Shown here: one piece after another, positions 7,327 through 14,108 of the stretch | How the letters are laid out: every line of letters starts with the position of its first letter | Numbering within the stretch: position 1 is the stretch's first letter | Assembly: GCA_017626655.1 (NCBI GenBank) | Contig: JAGAIH010000289.1 | Coordinates: 1-15,531, forward strand | Length of the DNA: 15,531 nucleotides | From: Clostridia bacterium | GTDB taxonomy: Bacteria; Bacillota_A; Clostridia; Oscillospirales; CAG-272 | Reading direction: 5' to 3' | Made by a program: the position numbers and the translations under genes | The notes under the pieces: generated by a model | Told to the model about the DNA's origin: nothing | What the model saw: the letters and a program-made list of their open reading frames with translations, nothing else | Databases searched by the model: none

Positions 7327-7559
7327 CAAATTGGGGTTTATAGGGGAGCGAAGAACGAGGGGCTCTGCCCCTGACTCCCGCTTAAACCCTTCTTGAAAGA
7401 AGGGTTTAAGAATTCCAAGAACTTTTAAAAAGATATATTTGTCAATGTGTTTTTAAAGTTTTTGGAGTTCTTAGAACCTTTTTTCATGCACTGCTTGCAG
7501 TGCGAGGTTCATAAGCCGCCGGAGGCCGTTCCCCCCGCTCCCCGACAAACCCAAATTTG
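7327..7559. mobile_element. MITE-like structured intergenic element with terminal inverted repeats
   Basis: A 233-bp non-coding element. Its ends are inverted repeats: 7327-7350 matches the complement of 7536-7559 at 21 of 24 positions. Inside are four hairpins. AGGGGC/GCCCCT lies at 7358-7372. A perfect 14-bp stem with a GA loop spans 7381-7410. A long A/T-rich imperfect stem joins 7408-7431 to 7450-7472. GCACTGC/GCAGTGC spans 7488-7503, enclosed by GAACC (7474-7478) with GGTTC (7506-7510). The 3' arm of the second hairpin overlaps the start of the third, so two structures compete. There is no ORF of credible coding character. It fills nearly the whole gap between the HIT promoter and the FkbM ribosome binding site. 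The pairing is seen directly; mobility is inferred from the repeat ends and from the same end sequence at 15256-15276. Confidence 0.7.
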
Positions 7560-7576
7560 AAGAAAAGGAGACCGCC

Positions 7577-8740
7577 ATGACCGACCTTTGGCAAACCCTC
7601 AAGACCGCCGCTGACAGTGGCTGCCCCATCCTGCTCTACGGTATGGGCAACGGCGCGGACAAGATCCTCACCGTGTGCGAGGCTTACGGCATTCCCGTGG
7701 CGGATTTCTTCGCCAGCGACGGCTTCGTCCGCGGCCACAGCTTCCACGGCAAGGTGGTGCTGTCCTTCTCCCGGGCCTGCGAGAAGTACGGCGCGGAGAA
7801 CATGATCGTCCTCCTCTCCTTCGCCTCCTCCCGTCCCGAGGTGCTGGAGACCATCGGGCGGGTAGCCTCGGCTTGCGAGCTGTATATCCCCGACGTGCCC
7901 GTTTGCGGTACCGAGCTGTTCAACACCGCATTCTGCGAATCCCACCTCGATGAGATCGCCGCCGCCCGTTCCCTTTTTGCCGATGAAGAATCCCGCCGCG
8001 TGTACGACGGCATCATCGAGTACAAGCTGACGGGCCGCATGGGTATCCTTCGCGCCACCGAGTCGGAGCCTTCCGACGCCTACCACCACATCCTCCATGC
8101 CGAAAGCTTTGTCAACGCCGCCGACCTGGGGGCCTACAACGGGGACAGCATCCGCGACTTGCGGCAGTACGCCCCCCATCTGCGGGAGGTCATCGCCCTG
8201 GAGCCCGACCGCCGCAATTTCCGCAAGCTCACAGAATACGCAACGGCACTCGGTGAGGCGGGGGACAGCCTTACCGTTCATCCCGTACAGGCGGGGGCGT
8301 GGAGCCACACCGCCACCCTGACCTTCCACGGAAGCGGCAACCGCAACGCCGGCCTCATCGAGGCCAGGCTGACCGACGCACCCGCCGAGGCGAAAGGCAA
8401 CATCCTCCCCTCCACCGCCGACAACCCCTACTTCGGCAAGACCGCGGAGGTGCCCGTGACAGCCCTTGACACAGTTGCAGAGGAGATATTTGGTGGGAGT
8501 ACACACATAGACTATATCAAATACGACGTGGAAGGCGCCGAGACCGAAGCTCTGCTGGGCACCCGCGCCATTATTCAGCGGGACGCTCCTGCCCTGCTGG
8601 TGTCGGCCTACCACCGTTCCGCCGATCTGTTCCGCTTACCCTTGCTGGTACATGAACTCAATCCCGACTACAAGCTGTACCTGCGCCGCATGGCGGGGGT
8701 GCCGGCGTGGGATATCAATCTGTACGCTGTGTCGGATTGA
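7577..8740 (+). CDS. FkbM family SAM-dependent methyltransferase with an extra N-terminal domain
   Basis: A 387-residue protein. The C-terminal half (about 178-385) is an FkbM-type methyltransferase: motif I is AADLGAYNGDS (181-191), the acidic end of beta-2 is ALEPDRRNF (207-215), and the family marker IDYIKYDVEGAETEAL is at 311-326. FkbM members usually O-methylate sugars or polyketides; the substrate here is unknown. Residues 1-115 form a separate Rossmann-like domain (ILLYGMGNGADKIL at 18-31, then VADFFASDGF), resembling the nucleotide- or cofactor-binding N-domains found in some sugar-modifying enzymes. The start is fixed by AAGGAG (7565-7570) 6 nt before ATG. No clear promoter lies between the palindromic element and the gene, so the message may start inside that element. 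It is followed by a bidirectional terminator. No glycan-biosynthesis genes flank it. Confidence 0.85.
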   Translation: MTDLWQTLKTAADSGCPILLYGMGNGADKILTVCEAYGIPVADFFASDGFVRGHSFHGKVVLSFSRACEKYGAENMIVLLSFASSRPEVLETIGRVASACELYIPDVPVCGTELFNTAFCESHLDEIAAARSLFADEESRRVYDGIIEYKLTGRMGILRATESEPSDAYHHILHAESFVNAADLGAYNGDSIRDLRQYAPHLREVIALEPDRRNFRKLTEYATALGEAGDSLTVHPVQAGAWSHTATLTFHGSGNRNAGLIEARLTDAPAEAKGNILPSTADNPYFGKTAEVPVTALDTVAEEIFGGSTHIDYIKYDVEGAETEALLGTRAIIQRDAPALLVSAYHRSADLFRLPLLVHELNPDYKLYLRRMAGVPAWDINLYAVSD

Positions 8741-8753
8741 ACCGTTTCACCTG

Positions 8754-8790
8754 AAAAGAGGAGTGTCCAAGCATACGGACACTCCTTTTT
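8754..8790. terminator. Bidirectional terminator between FkbM and the XRE regulator
   Basis: AGGAGTGTCC (8759-8768) pairs perfectly with GGACACTCCT (8777-8786), with an A-rich flank on the left (8754-8757) and a T-run to 8790. It lies between convergent genes ending at 8740 (+) and 8794 (-). Confidence 0.9.
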
Positions 8791-8793
8791 GAT

Positions 8794-9573
8794 TCAGAAC
8801 CGTTGCAGGAGGGACAGCAGAGGGATCAGATCCCGATCCTTTCCGCGGATGTTCCAGCGATTCGTCTGACCGTCGCGGGTGGCTGTGACCAGAGGGCGAA
8901 GCCCGCCGTCCAGCGCGCGCCGGACAAGCTCCTCGGGCAGTCCGCACTCCCGCGCGATCGCGTCCACCGTTGCGGTCTCATCGGCGAGGCCGGTCAAGCG
9001 GTGCAGAGCCAACAGCACCGCCAGATTCTCCCCCTCCGCGAGATCGGCCATTAGCTGCCGCAGGGCTTCCACCTCTTCGGGGCGCATCCAGGTGGAGCCG
9101 TGGGGACGGTTCGCCGCGAAAAACACGGCGTCACGGTACATACGGGTGGTGATAGCGGGTACGCTGATGCAGGACAGCCCCCACTCCCCCGCCACGGCGC
9201 GGGCTACGGTCTCGGATCGGTAGGGCATCTTCATCTCAGCGGCAAACAGTCCCGCGTGAATAGTAAACGCCGTACGCAGGATCGTGTCGTACGCCTCCTC
9301 CCGAGGCAGATCGCCTACGCCTTGGAACATAGCCTCAAATTCCTCCGGGGGAGAAGGATACGTCGGAGGCGTCTCCCGCCCCATCAGCTTATCCAGCGAG
9401 ACCCCGAACGTGTCAGCCAGCTCGGGCAGAAGCCCGATATCGGGGCAGCACGTCCCCGACTCCCATTTGGACACCGCCTGGCCGGATACCCCCAGCTTCG
9501 CCGCCAGCTCCTCCTGGGTCATGCCCTTTTCCTTGCGGAGAGCGGCGATGTTTTCGTTCAACGCTTGCTTCAT
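8794..9573 (-). CDS. XRE family transcriptional regulator with a long C-terminal effector region
   Basis: A 259-residue DNA-binding protein. Residues about 6-64 form a Cro/C1-type helix-turn-helix: ALRKEKGMTQEELAAKLGVS then QAVSKWESG, a textbook recognition region. After a Pro-rich linker (69-75), the remaining 185 residues are mostly helical and not recognised; the last 60 (DAIARECGLPEELVRRAL, then TNRWNIRGKDRDL) look like a second, winged-helix-like domain. AAAGGAG lies just before the ATG at 9573. Its promoter overlaps one of three evenly spaced TGGTATC sites (9573-9623), so autoregulation is likely. No obvious target operon is adjacent: the next gene upstream is divergent only in the sense of lying beyond a terminator on the same strand. 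The effector ligand is unknown. Confidence 0.88.
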   Translation of the reverse strand: MKQALNENIAALRKEKGMTQEELAAKLGVSGQAVSKWESGTCCPDIGLLPELADTFGVSLDKLMGRETPPTYPSPPEEFEAMFQGVGDLPREEAYDTILRTAFTIHAGLFAAEMKMPYRSETVARAVAGEWGLSCISVPAITTRMYRDAVFFAANRPHGSTWMRPEEVEALRQLMADLAEGENLAVLLALHRLTGLADETATVDAIARECGLPEELVRRALDGGLRPLVTATRDGQTNRWNIRGKDRDLIPLLSLLQRF

Positions 9574-9623
9574 GGTATCTCCTTTCTTTCACTTGGTATC
9601 GTAGCTACGCCATTAGGATACCA
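9573..9623. promoter_or_regulatory. Three evenly spaced TGGTATC sites at the XRE regulator promoter
   Basis: TGGTATC occurs at 9573-9579 and 9594-9600 in the plus direction and inverted at 9617-9623, with 21-23 bp steps (about two helical turns). The inverted copy overlaps the regulator's -10, the middle copy lies in the 5' leader, and the last lies between the ribosome binding site and the start codon. This fits cooperative binding by an autorepressor. The sites are seen directly; the binding protein is inferred. Confidence 0.55.
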
Positions 9624-9643
9624 CACCTGCGGCGGAAAATCAA
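9615..9643 (-). promoter_or_regulatory. Probable sigma-A promoter of the XRE regulator
   Basis: Minus strand: -35 TTGATT (9638-9643), a 17-bp spacer, and -10 TATCCT (9615-9620). The -10 is weak and is embedded in a TGGTATC site, consistent with a repressed promoter. Confidence 0.6.
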
Positions 9644-9707
9644 TAACGCGTTTGTTTGATACGGTCATATTTCTCCCAACCTGTGGTTGGACTATGGTTG
9701 GATCCCG

Positions 9708-9745
9708 AAAAAACGGCTACCGTTTCCCGAAAACGGCAGCCGTTT
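9708..9745 (-). terminator. Terminator of the metallo-beta-lactamase lipoprotein gene
   Basis: On the minus strand a 14-bp stem (9731-9744 with 9712-9725, one G-T pair) with a short CGGGA-type loop is followed by a run of T (A-run 9708-9713 on the plus strand). It begins 5 nt after the stop codon of the gene ending at 9750. Confidence 0.9.
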
Positions 9746-9749
9746 GTTT

Positions 9750-10784
9750 TCAATTCTGGTCGATGATCATACTCGTCCCATCGGTAGCGAAGGCGATATC
9801 CCCCTCGTAGGTGAACTTCGCTGCGGCACCCGAGGTACGCATGGCGGTGACCAGGGAGCCCTCCACCAGGGACTTGTCTCCCGCATGGACCACGCAGTAG
9901 CGCAGGCCTTTGTTCTCGCGCAGGAGGTTGCCCAGGGCCTTGTCATAGCCGCCGTGGTGGGGGATCTTGATAACGTCATAGGACAGGTCGACATCCTTGA
10001 TCTCCATAAACTCGGTGATGCGGTCCTGCTCGGCATCACCCGCCAGCAGAAGGGAGATGTCACCAAAGTAGATCGAGGTGATCAGGGAGTAGTTGTTCTC
10101 CTCCAGGGCGTGGGCTTCGTCCGAGCCAAGGGTCACGCCGGGCTCGTAGAGCTTCGTGGGGTTGATCCACAGGCTGCCGTAGGAGAGGTCAATGCGGACG
10201 TCCTCGGTGGGGCGGTGGACCATTACCCCTTGGGTAGCATCCAGGGCTGTCATCATGCGGCGGTAGAGCGAGGAGTCCCGCACGTAATCGGGCATATAGA
10301 TGTTCTTGACGGTGTAGTGCTGAAGGATCTGCGACATAGTACCAATATGATCGTTGTCGTAGTGGGAGATGATGAGGTAGTCGATCTGGGTAATGCCGTA
10401 CTCGGTGAGCTTGCGGCTGATGGCGGGATAGTCGTCGGCTTCCCCCGTGTCCATGAGAATGACGGTGTCATCCATACGGATCAGGATGGCGTCGGAGTTC
10501 CCCGTGTCCAGAAAATCGGCGCGGAGAACGTGGGGGGAATTCTCAAAGGGATCGGTGGTGGGGATCTCGATGACGCTCCCCGTGGGGGGCTCGGTGGGCA
10601 GCTCTAAATTGCCGTTTCCCGTGACCTTGCCCGTTCCCTCGTCGAGGATCAGGGTATCCCGAGTGGGGTCGTACACCTCATCCGAGCAAGCGGCAAAGCT
10701 CAGCAGACACAGGGACAGGAGGGCGGCTGTCAGAAGCAGACAAACGCCCCTTCCCGCAGGGGTATGAGGGAGATGGATGTTCAT
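9750..10784 (-). CDS. Secreted lipoprotein with ComEC-like metallo-beta-lactamase domain
   Basis: A 344-residue protein. A hydrophobic signal (residues 14-31) ends at a lipobox with Cys33 (SFAAC), so the mature protein should be lipid-anchored on the outer face of the membrane. A linker rich in T, P and E (about 58-80) follows. The rest (about 87-344) is a metallo-beta-lactamase fold of the ComEC/Rec2 C-terminal type: DTGNSDAILI (93-102), metal motif SHYDNDHIG (140-148, HxDxDH form), LLAGDAEQD (246-254) and IPHHGGYDKA (274-283). ComEC-type domains are thought to degrade one DNA strand during uptake. The membrane channel part is absent here, so a stand-alone extracellular nuclease or phosphodiesterase is the best guess. 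The ATG at 10784 is preferred over the frame to 10847, which has no signal-peptide layout and includes the promoter. Confidence 0.88.
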   Translation of the reverse strand: MNIHLPHTPAGRGVCLLLTAALLSLCLLSFAACSDEVYDPTRDTLILDEGTGKVTGNGNLELPTEPPTGSVIEIPTTDPFENSPHVLRADFLDTGNSDAILIRMDDTVILMDTGEADDYPAISRKLTEYGITQIDYLIISHYDNDHIGTMSQILQHYTVKNIYMPDYVRDSSLYRRMMTALDATQGVMVHRPTEDVRIDLSYGSLWINPTKLYEPGVTLGSDEAHALEENNYSLITSIYFGDISLLLAGDAEQDRITEFMEIKDVDLSYDVIKIPHHGGYDKALGNLLRENKGLRYCVVHAGDKSLVEGSLVTAMRTSGAAAKFTYEGDIAFATDGTSMIIDQN

Positions 10785-10814
10785 AGGAAGCACCTTCCTT
10801 ATCGTACTGCCACC

Positions 10815-10823
10815 AGTATACCA
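10815..10823 (-). promoter_or_regulatory. Extended -10 promoter element of the lipoprotein gene
   Basis: Minus strand TGGTATACT: TATACT at 10815-10820 preceded by TG with one base between. No good -35 is found at 16-18 bp, as is common for extended -10 promoters. It lies 31 bp before the ATG. Confidence 0.5.
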
Positions 10824-10883
10824 TCCAAATGTGGCGTACATACGCACAATTCGTGAATTTTTCCTACAAGAGCCCCCAAAGGC

Positions 10884-11897
10884 TTACTGTTTCCGCAGGA
10901 TTCGCCGCATGGCCTCGCGGACGGTGTCGGCATCGTAGCCCAGGCGCATCATGGCAGCCATGAGTTTCTGCCGCTCCCCTCTGTCCTCGGGGATCTCGCC
11001 ATACTTCTTGCGGATGGCCTCGGCGCAGGTCTCCTCCCAGTCGGTGTCGGCCAAGCTCTCCATAGCCTCCTCCACCGCCTCGCGGGTAAAGCCGTGAGCG
11101 ATCAAGTCCTCCCGGATGCGGCGCTCCCCCCAGCCCTTGCGGATGCCCTGCTCGGCGCGGAGGGTGGCGGTGTCATCCTCGCGGATGTAGCCCTTTTCGG
11201 CAAGGTAAGCCGTGGCGCGGGTCGCGGTCTCGCGGTCAATGCCCTTAGCGGTAAGTTTGTAGGCCAGGCGGCGGGCGGACTGGTCGCCGTACTGTAGCAG
11301 AGCCATCCCCCGTCGGATGGCGCCGCAGAGCCGTCCCGCGTCCAGCAGGGCATCGACGTATGCGGGTGTGACCGTCCCCGTCTGGACCTTCAGTTCGGCG
11401 TACTGCTCCACCAGCAGATGGAAGCGCACCCGCCGGGCCTGCTTTCCCTCGGGATCGGGCAGGGCCAACACCACCGTCACGGTCTCGCCCTCCCCGGCGG
11501 GGGTAACGGACAGGACGGCGCAGGTATCGGGGGGCAGGTCGGGGGCGGGCTGTTCGGTGGGGGCTTTTGCGGTGGTCTTGGGGGAGGCCTTCTTTTTGGA
11601 AAGAGCTTGTTTAGGTAGGGATGGTTCGGGTGGAGCTTGTACGGGGGCAAATTGCTCGGCCCCAGCTGATCCCTTCCCGGTTTGCCGAGGAGCCATCTCC
11701 CCGGGCGCCGAGGAAGCAGGCGCGGTTCCTTCGGGACAAACCGAAGCCTCGGCCTCGACCTTCCCCCTTCCCTTCCCCTTTTGGGATGGCTCCATCATAT
11801 CCACCAGCCTCCGCGACTTCAGGGGGCGAAGTCCTGCCTCCCCCCCATCGGTCTCAGGTATATCGAAGTCGTCGGGATCCCGATAGCGGGGCGCCAT
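10884..11897 (-). CDS. recX: RecX regulatory protein with long N-terminal extension
   Basis: RecX binds RecA filaments and modulates their assembly. Residues about 185-337 are the RecX three-helix repeats: ALLQYGDQSARRLAYKLTAKG (199-219, in part), YLAEKGYIREDDTA, GIRKGWGERRIREDLIAHGF and a C-terminal repeat ending REAMRRILRKQ. Before it, about 130-182 (VLSVTPAGEGETVTVVLALPD) resembles the small N-terminal strand region seen in longer Firmicute RecX proteins. Residues about 35-125 are Pro/Ala/Lys/Gln-rich low complexity, probably disordered, making the protein (337 residues) longer than the usual 150-270. Its ATG shares one base with the recA TAA (TAATG), so translation is coupled. A GAGGACGAG stretch within the recA end may serve as ribosome binding site. 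It is the second gene of the recA operon. Confidence 0.9.
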   Translation of the reverse strand: MAPRYRDPDDFDIPETDGGEAGLRPLKSRRLVDMMEPSQKGKGRGKVEAEASVCPEGTAPASSAPGEMAPRQTGKGSAGAEQFAPVQAPPEPSLPKQALSKKKASPKTTAKAPTEQPAPDLPPDTCAVLSVTPAGEGETVTVVLALPDPEGKQARRVRFHLLVEQYAELKVQTGTVTPAYVDALLDAGRLCGAIRRGMALLQYGDQSARRLAYKLTAKGIDRETATRATAYLAEKGYIREDDTATLRAEQGIRKGWGERRIREDLIAHGFTREAVEEAMESLADTDWEETCAEAIRKKYGEIPEDRGERQKLMAAMMRLGYDADTVREAMRRILRKQ

Positions 11898-13033
11898 TAC
11901 TCGTCGTCCTCGCCCAGGTCACCCAGGGTGCGGATCTCGAAATCGTCCTCGTCCTCATCCTCGTCCAGCTCAAACTCGCCCGCGGCCAGCAGGTCGGTCT
12001 CGGCGGAGGCGGCGCGTACCTTCTCCTCCAGTTCGGCCATGAAGGCGGGATCCGACTCCACCAGCTTGCGGACGGTGTCCTTACCCTGGCCCAGGCGCTC
12101 GCCGTTATAGGAGAACCAGGAGCCGCTCTTCTTGATGATGTCCAGATTGATGGCGAAGTCCAGGATCTCGCTGGAGCGGGAGATGCCCTGGCCGTAGATG
12201 ATGTCGAACTCAGCCACCTTGAAGGGGGGCGCCACCTTGTTCTTGACGATCTTACAGCGGACGTGGTTACCGTAGATCTCGTTGCCCTGCTTGAGCTGCT
12301 CGGTGCGGCGGACGTCGATGCGGACAGAGGAGTAGAACTTCAGGGCGCGGCCGCCGGGGGTGGTCTCGGGGTTGCCGTACATGACGCCTACCTTCTCGCG
12401 GAGCTGGTTGATGAAGATAACCACGGCCTGACTCTTGGAGATGACGGCCGAGAGCTTACGCATGGCCTGGGACATGAGGCGGGCCTGCATACCCACGGTA
12501 GCGGCGCCCATGTCGCCCTCGATCTCCTGACGGGGCACCAGAGCGGCCACCGAGTCCACCACCACCACGTCCACAGCCCCCGAGCGCACCAGGGACTCGC
12601 AGATGGACAGAGCATCCTCGCCGCAGTCGGGCTGGGAGACCAGCAGATTGTCGATATCCACGCCCAGAGCCTTGGCGTAGACGGGGTCCAGGGCGTGCTC
12701 AGCGTCGATGAAGGCGGCCTCACCGCCGGCCTTCTGCACTTCGGCGGCGATGTGGAGGGCCACGGTGGTCTTACCCGAGGACTCAGGCCCGAAGATCTCA
12801 ATGATACGGCCGCGGGGAACACCGCCGATACCCAGAGCCATGTCAAGAGACAGAGAGCCCGTGTGAATGGCCTGTACCGTCATGCGGGCGTTGTCGCCCA
12901 GCTTCATGATGGAGCCCTCGCCGAAGTCCTTCTCGATCTGCTTCATAGCGGTCTTGAGGGCCTTGCGCTTCTCCTCGCGGTCGGCGTCATAGGTCACGAG
13001 GGGGGTGATGGGCTTCTTGGATTTGGTTGCCAT
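11897..13033 (-). CDS. recA: Recombinase RecA
   Basis: The strand-exchange ATPase of homologous recombination and co-protease of LexA, 378 residues. Walker [10 protein letters not shown] is at 82-90. Walker B lies in [13 protein letters not shown]. The L1/L2 region includes [23 protein letters not shown] (in part) and [22 protein letters not shown] (in part). The C-terminus is very acidic ([10 protein letters not shown]), as is usual for RecA autoregulation. The ATG at 13033 has GGAGG 7 nt upstream. The frame upstream to 13120 overlaps the promoter and is rejected. It has a consensus promoter and overlaps recX by one base. No canonical GAAC-N4-GTTC LexA box was found in the 170 bp upstream, so SOS control, if present, uses a divergent site. 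Confidence 0.98.
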   Translation of the reverse strand: MATKSKKPITPLVTYDADREEKRKALKTAMKQIEKDFGEGSIMKLGDNARMTVQAIHTGSLSLDMALGIGGVPRGRIIEIFGPESSGKTTVALHIAAEVQKAGGEAAFIDAEHALDPVYAKALGVDIDNLLVSQPDCGEDALSICESLVRSGAVDVVVVDSVAALVPRQEIEGDMGAATVGMQARLMSQAMRKLSAVISKSQAVVIFINQLREKVGVMYGNPETTPGGRALKFYSSVRIDVRRTEQLKQGNEIYGNHVRCKIVKNKVAPPFKVAEFDIIYGQGISRSSEILDFAINLDIIKKSGSWFSYNGERLGQGKDTVRKLVESDPAFMAELEEKVRAASAETDLLAAGEFELDEDEDEDDFEIRTLGDLGEDDE

Positions 13034-13091
13034 AGTAATTCCTCCGTAGGGGCCGTTCCTGTTTCGGACGGCGGTTTGTTTCATTGGCACC

Positions 13092-13120
13092 ATTATACAC
13101 CATGTCGGGGGATTTGTCAA
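13092..13120 (-). promoter_or_regulatory. Consensus sigma-A promoter of recA-recX
   Basis: Minus strand: perfect -35 TTGACA (13115-13120), a 17-bp spacer, and perfect -10 TATAAT (13092-13097). The transcription start near 13085 gives a leader of about 52 nt. A 14-bp palindrome, TTCCGATTTCGGAA (13139-13152), lies 19 bp upstream of the -35 and is a candidate upstream regulatory site. Confidence 0.92.
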
Positions 13121-13203
13121 TAGGTTTGGAATGTTATTTTCCGATTTCGGAAATTTATTTTAGACATGCTCGTCCAGCGCCTCCGCCAAATTCCTTTTCG
13201 GGC

Positions 13204-13235
13204 AAAAAGCACCCGCTCAATGGCGAGTGCTTTTT
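13204..13235 (-). terminator. Terminator of the 125-residue unknown gene
   Basis: AAAAAGCAC plus CGC (13204-13216) pairs with GCG plus GTGCTTTTT (13223-13235), with one internal mismatch. On the minus strand it ends in a T-run, 15 nt after the stop at 13251. It insulates the gene from the recA promoter further along the same strand. Confidence 0.85.
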
Positions 13236-13250
13236 CATATATTTACTGAT

Positions 13251-13628
13251 TCACCTTCTGGGTCTAAACACAGTTTCATCATCATTTGCTTCTACCTTAT
13301 AGCAATCCATTCTATACAACTTCTGTCCTATACGGTTAGCAAATCCACGAGCAAATGTATCTCCGGTTCTTCTGGCTTTATCATATAGATATACGAAACC
13401 CCGATACAGTTCTTCTTCATCCTCCGTAAACGACAATTTTTCGTTAAACGCATTGTTTATACCCGTTCTCATAGGCAAACTGGATGCACTCCTCATCTCA
13501 CGAGACAATATTTCACAGGCATCAACAAAAGAGCAATGTTCTATTCTTTCATCCAAATCGGCTTTAGCCCTATTTGCCTTTTCCTGCGCTTCTCGATAAG
13601 AGTTAGATAGATATGAAAACAATCCCAT
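13251..13628 (-). CDS. Unknown 125-residue protein in an AT-rich divergent module
   Basis: I do not recognise this protein. Residues 8-30 (SNSYREAQEKANRAKADLDERIE) look like an amphipathic, charged helix, possibly a coiled coil. The middle is mixed, with ARRTGDTFARGFANRIGQKLY at about 85-105 and a basic C-terminus (FRPRR). There is no signal peptide or membrane segment. GGAGG lies about 9 nt before the ATG. Codons are A/T-rich, unlike recA beside it, suggesting acquisition. It has its own promoter with a palindrome over the -10 and is divergent from a small XRE regulator 125 bp away, which probably controls it. It could be an effector of a regulator-effector pair or a phage-remnant gene; the sequence does not decide. 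Confidence 0.8.
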   Translation of the reverse strand: MGLFSYLSNSYREAQEKANRAKADLDERIEHCSFVDACEILSREMRSASSLPMRTGINNAFNEKLSFTEDEEELYRGFVYLYDKARRTGDTFARGFANRIGQKLYRMDCYKVEANDDETVFRPRR

Positions 13629-13665
13629 TTAATGATCCTCCTCGTATTTTTATTTTATATTTGTT

Positions 13666-13698
13666 AGATAGTATATCATATCTATCTGTTCCTGTCAA
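13666..13698 (-). promoter_or_regulatory. Promoter and overlapping operator of the 125-residue unknown gene
   Basis: Minus strand: perfect -35 TTGACA (13693-13698), a 17-bp spacer, and -10 TATACT (13670-13675). An inverted repeat, AGATAG (13666-13671) with CTATCT (13682-13687), extended by ATAT near-matches, covers the -10 and spacer, so a bound repressor would block polymerase. The divergent XRE protein is the natural candidate. Confidence 0.75.
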
Positions 13699-13713
13699 TA
13701 AAATCAGAAAAAT

Positions 13714-13730
13714 GTTAAAATATAATTAAC
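13714..13730 (+). promoter_or_regulatory. -10 region and palindrome in front of the small XRE gene
   Basis: TATAAT at 13721-13726 (or the extended form TGTTAAAAT just before it) lies inside the inverted repeat GTTAA (13714-13718) with TTAAC (13726-13730). No good -35 is seen at the right distance. The layout fits an autoregulated promoter, but A/T-rich palindromes arise easily by chance. Confidence 0.45.
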
Positions 13731-13753
13731 ATATTCACAGGCGAGGTGATTCA

Positions 13754-13987
13754 ATGAAACCGATTTATGAATCTGAATACAGACAGCTTGGCTTAAAAAT
13801 TGCTTATTATCGAAAGTTACGTGGACTTACCCAAGAACAGCTTGCAGAGAAAATAGACCGTACACCCGCATTTATTGGCCATGTGGAAGCTCCAAATATC
13901 ATAAAAGCAATCTCTTTGGATACTCTATTTGATATTGCCCGAGTATTAGATATTCCGGTGTACAAGTTTTTTCTGTTTGATGAATAA
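13754..13987 (+). CDS. Small XRE family helix-turn-helix regulator
   Basis: A 77-residue single-domain Cro/C1-type DNA-binding protein. Helices 2 and 3 are in LTQEQLAEKIDRTPAFIGHVE (25-45), followed by ISLDTLFDIARVLDIPVYKFF (53-73), the standard fourth and fifth helices. The conserved turn Glu-Ala-Pro-Asn replaces the more common Glu-x-Gly. There is no effector domain, so it probably acts as a simple dimeric repressor. AGGTGA lies 7 nt before the ATG. It is AT-rich like the divergent unknown gene, and the 125-bp region between them carries palindromes at both promoters. A terminator follows 60 nt downstream. Confidence 0.9.
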   Translation: MKPIYESEYRQLGLKIAYYRKLRGLTQEQLAEKIDRTPAFIGHVEAPNIIKAISLDTLFDIARVLDIPVYKFFLFDE

Positions 13988-14047
13988 AGCTATGCTTTCC
14001 ACCATCTATTTCTATCAACTATGATGTATCGGATCCTATCAAATCAC

Positions 14048-14081
14048 AAAAAGGAGTGCGGAATAACCACACTCCTTTTTC
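14048..14081 (+). terminator. Terminator after the small XRE gene
   Basis: AAAAAGGAGTG (14048-14058) pairs perfectly with CACTCCTTTTT (14070-14080) around an 11-nt loop. The A- and T-tracts make it potentially bidirectional. It separates the XRE gene from the toxin-antitoxin promoter. Confidence 0.88.
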
Positions 14082-14108
14082 TATCCCAAAAATTTTTTCT
14101 GAACTCTA

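Noticed and set aside
7440..7445. TTGACA on the minus strand inside the palindromic element as a promoter -35
   Set aside because: No -10-like hexamer lies 16-18 bp downstream on that strand; it is probably part of the A/T-rich stem-loop.
10871..10884. Small hairpin AGCC/GGCT as recX terminator
   Set aside because: The stem is only 4 bp and no T-run follows on the minus strand.
11621..13123. 500-codon plus-strand open frame opposite recA
   Set aside because: Antisense shadow of recA, which is unambiguous on the minus strand with promoter and ribosome binding site.
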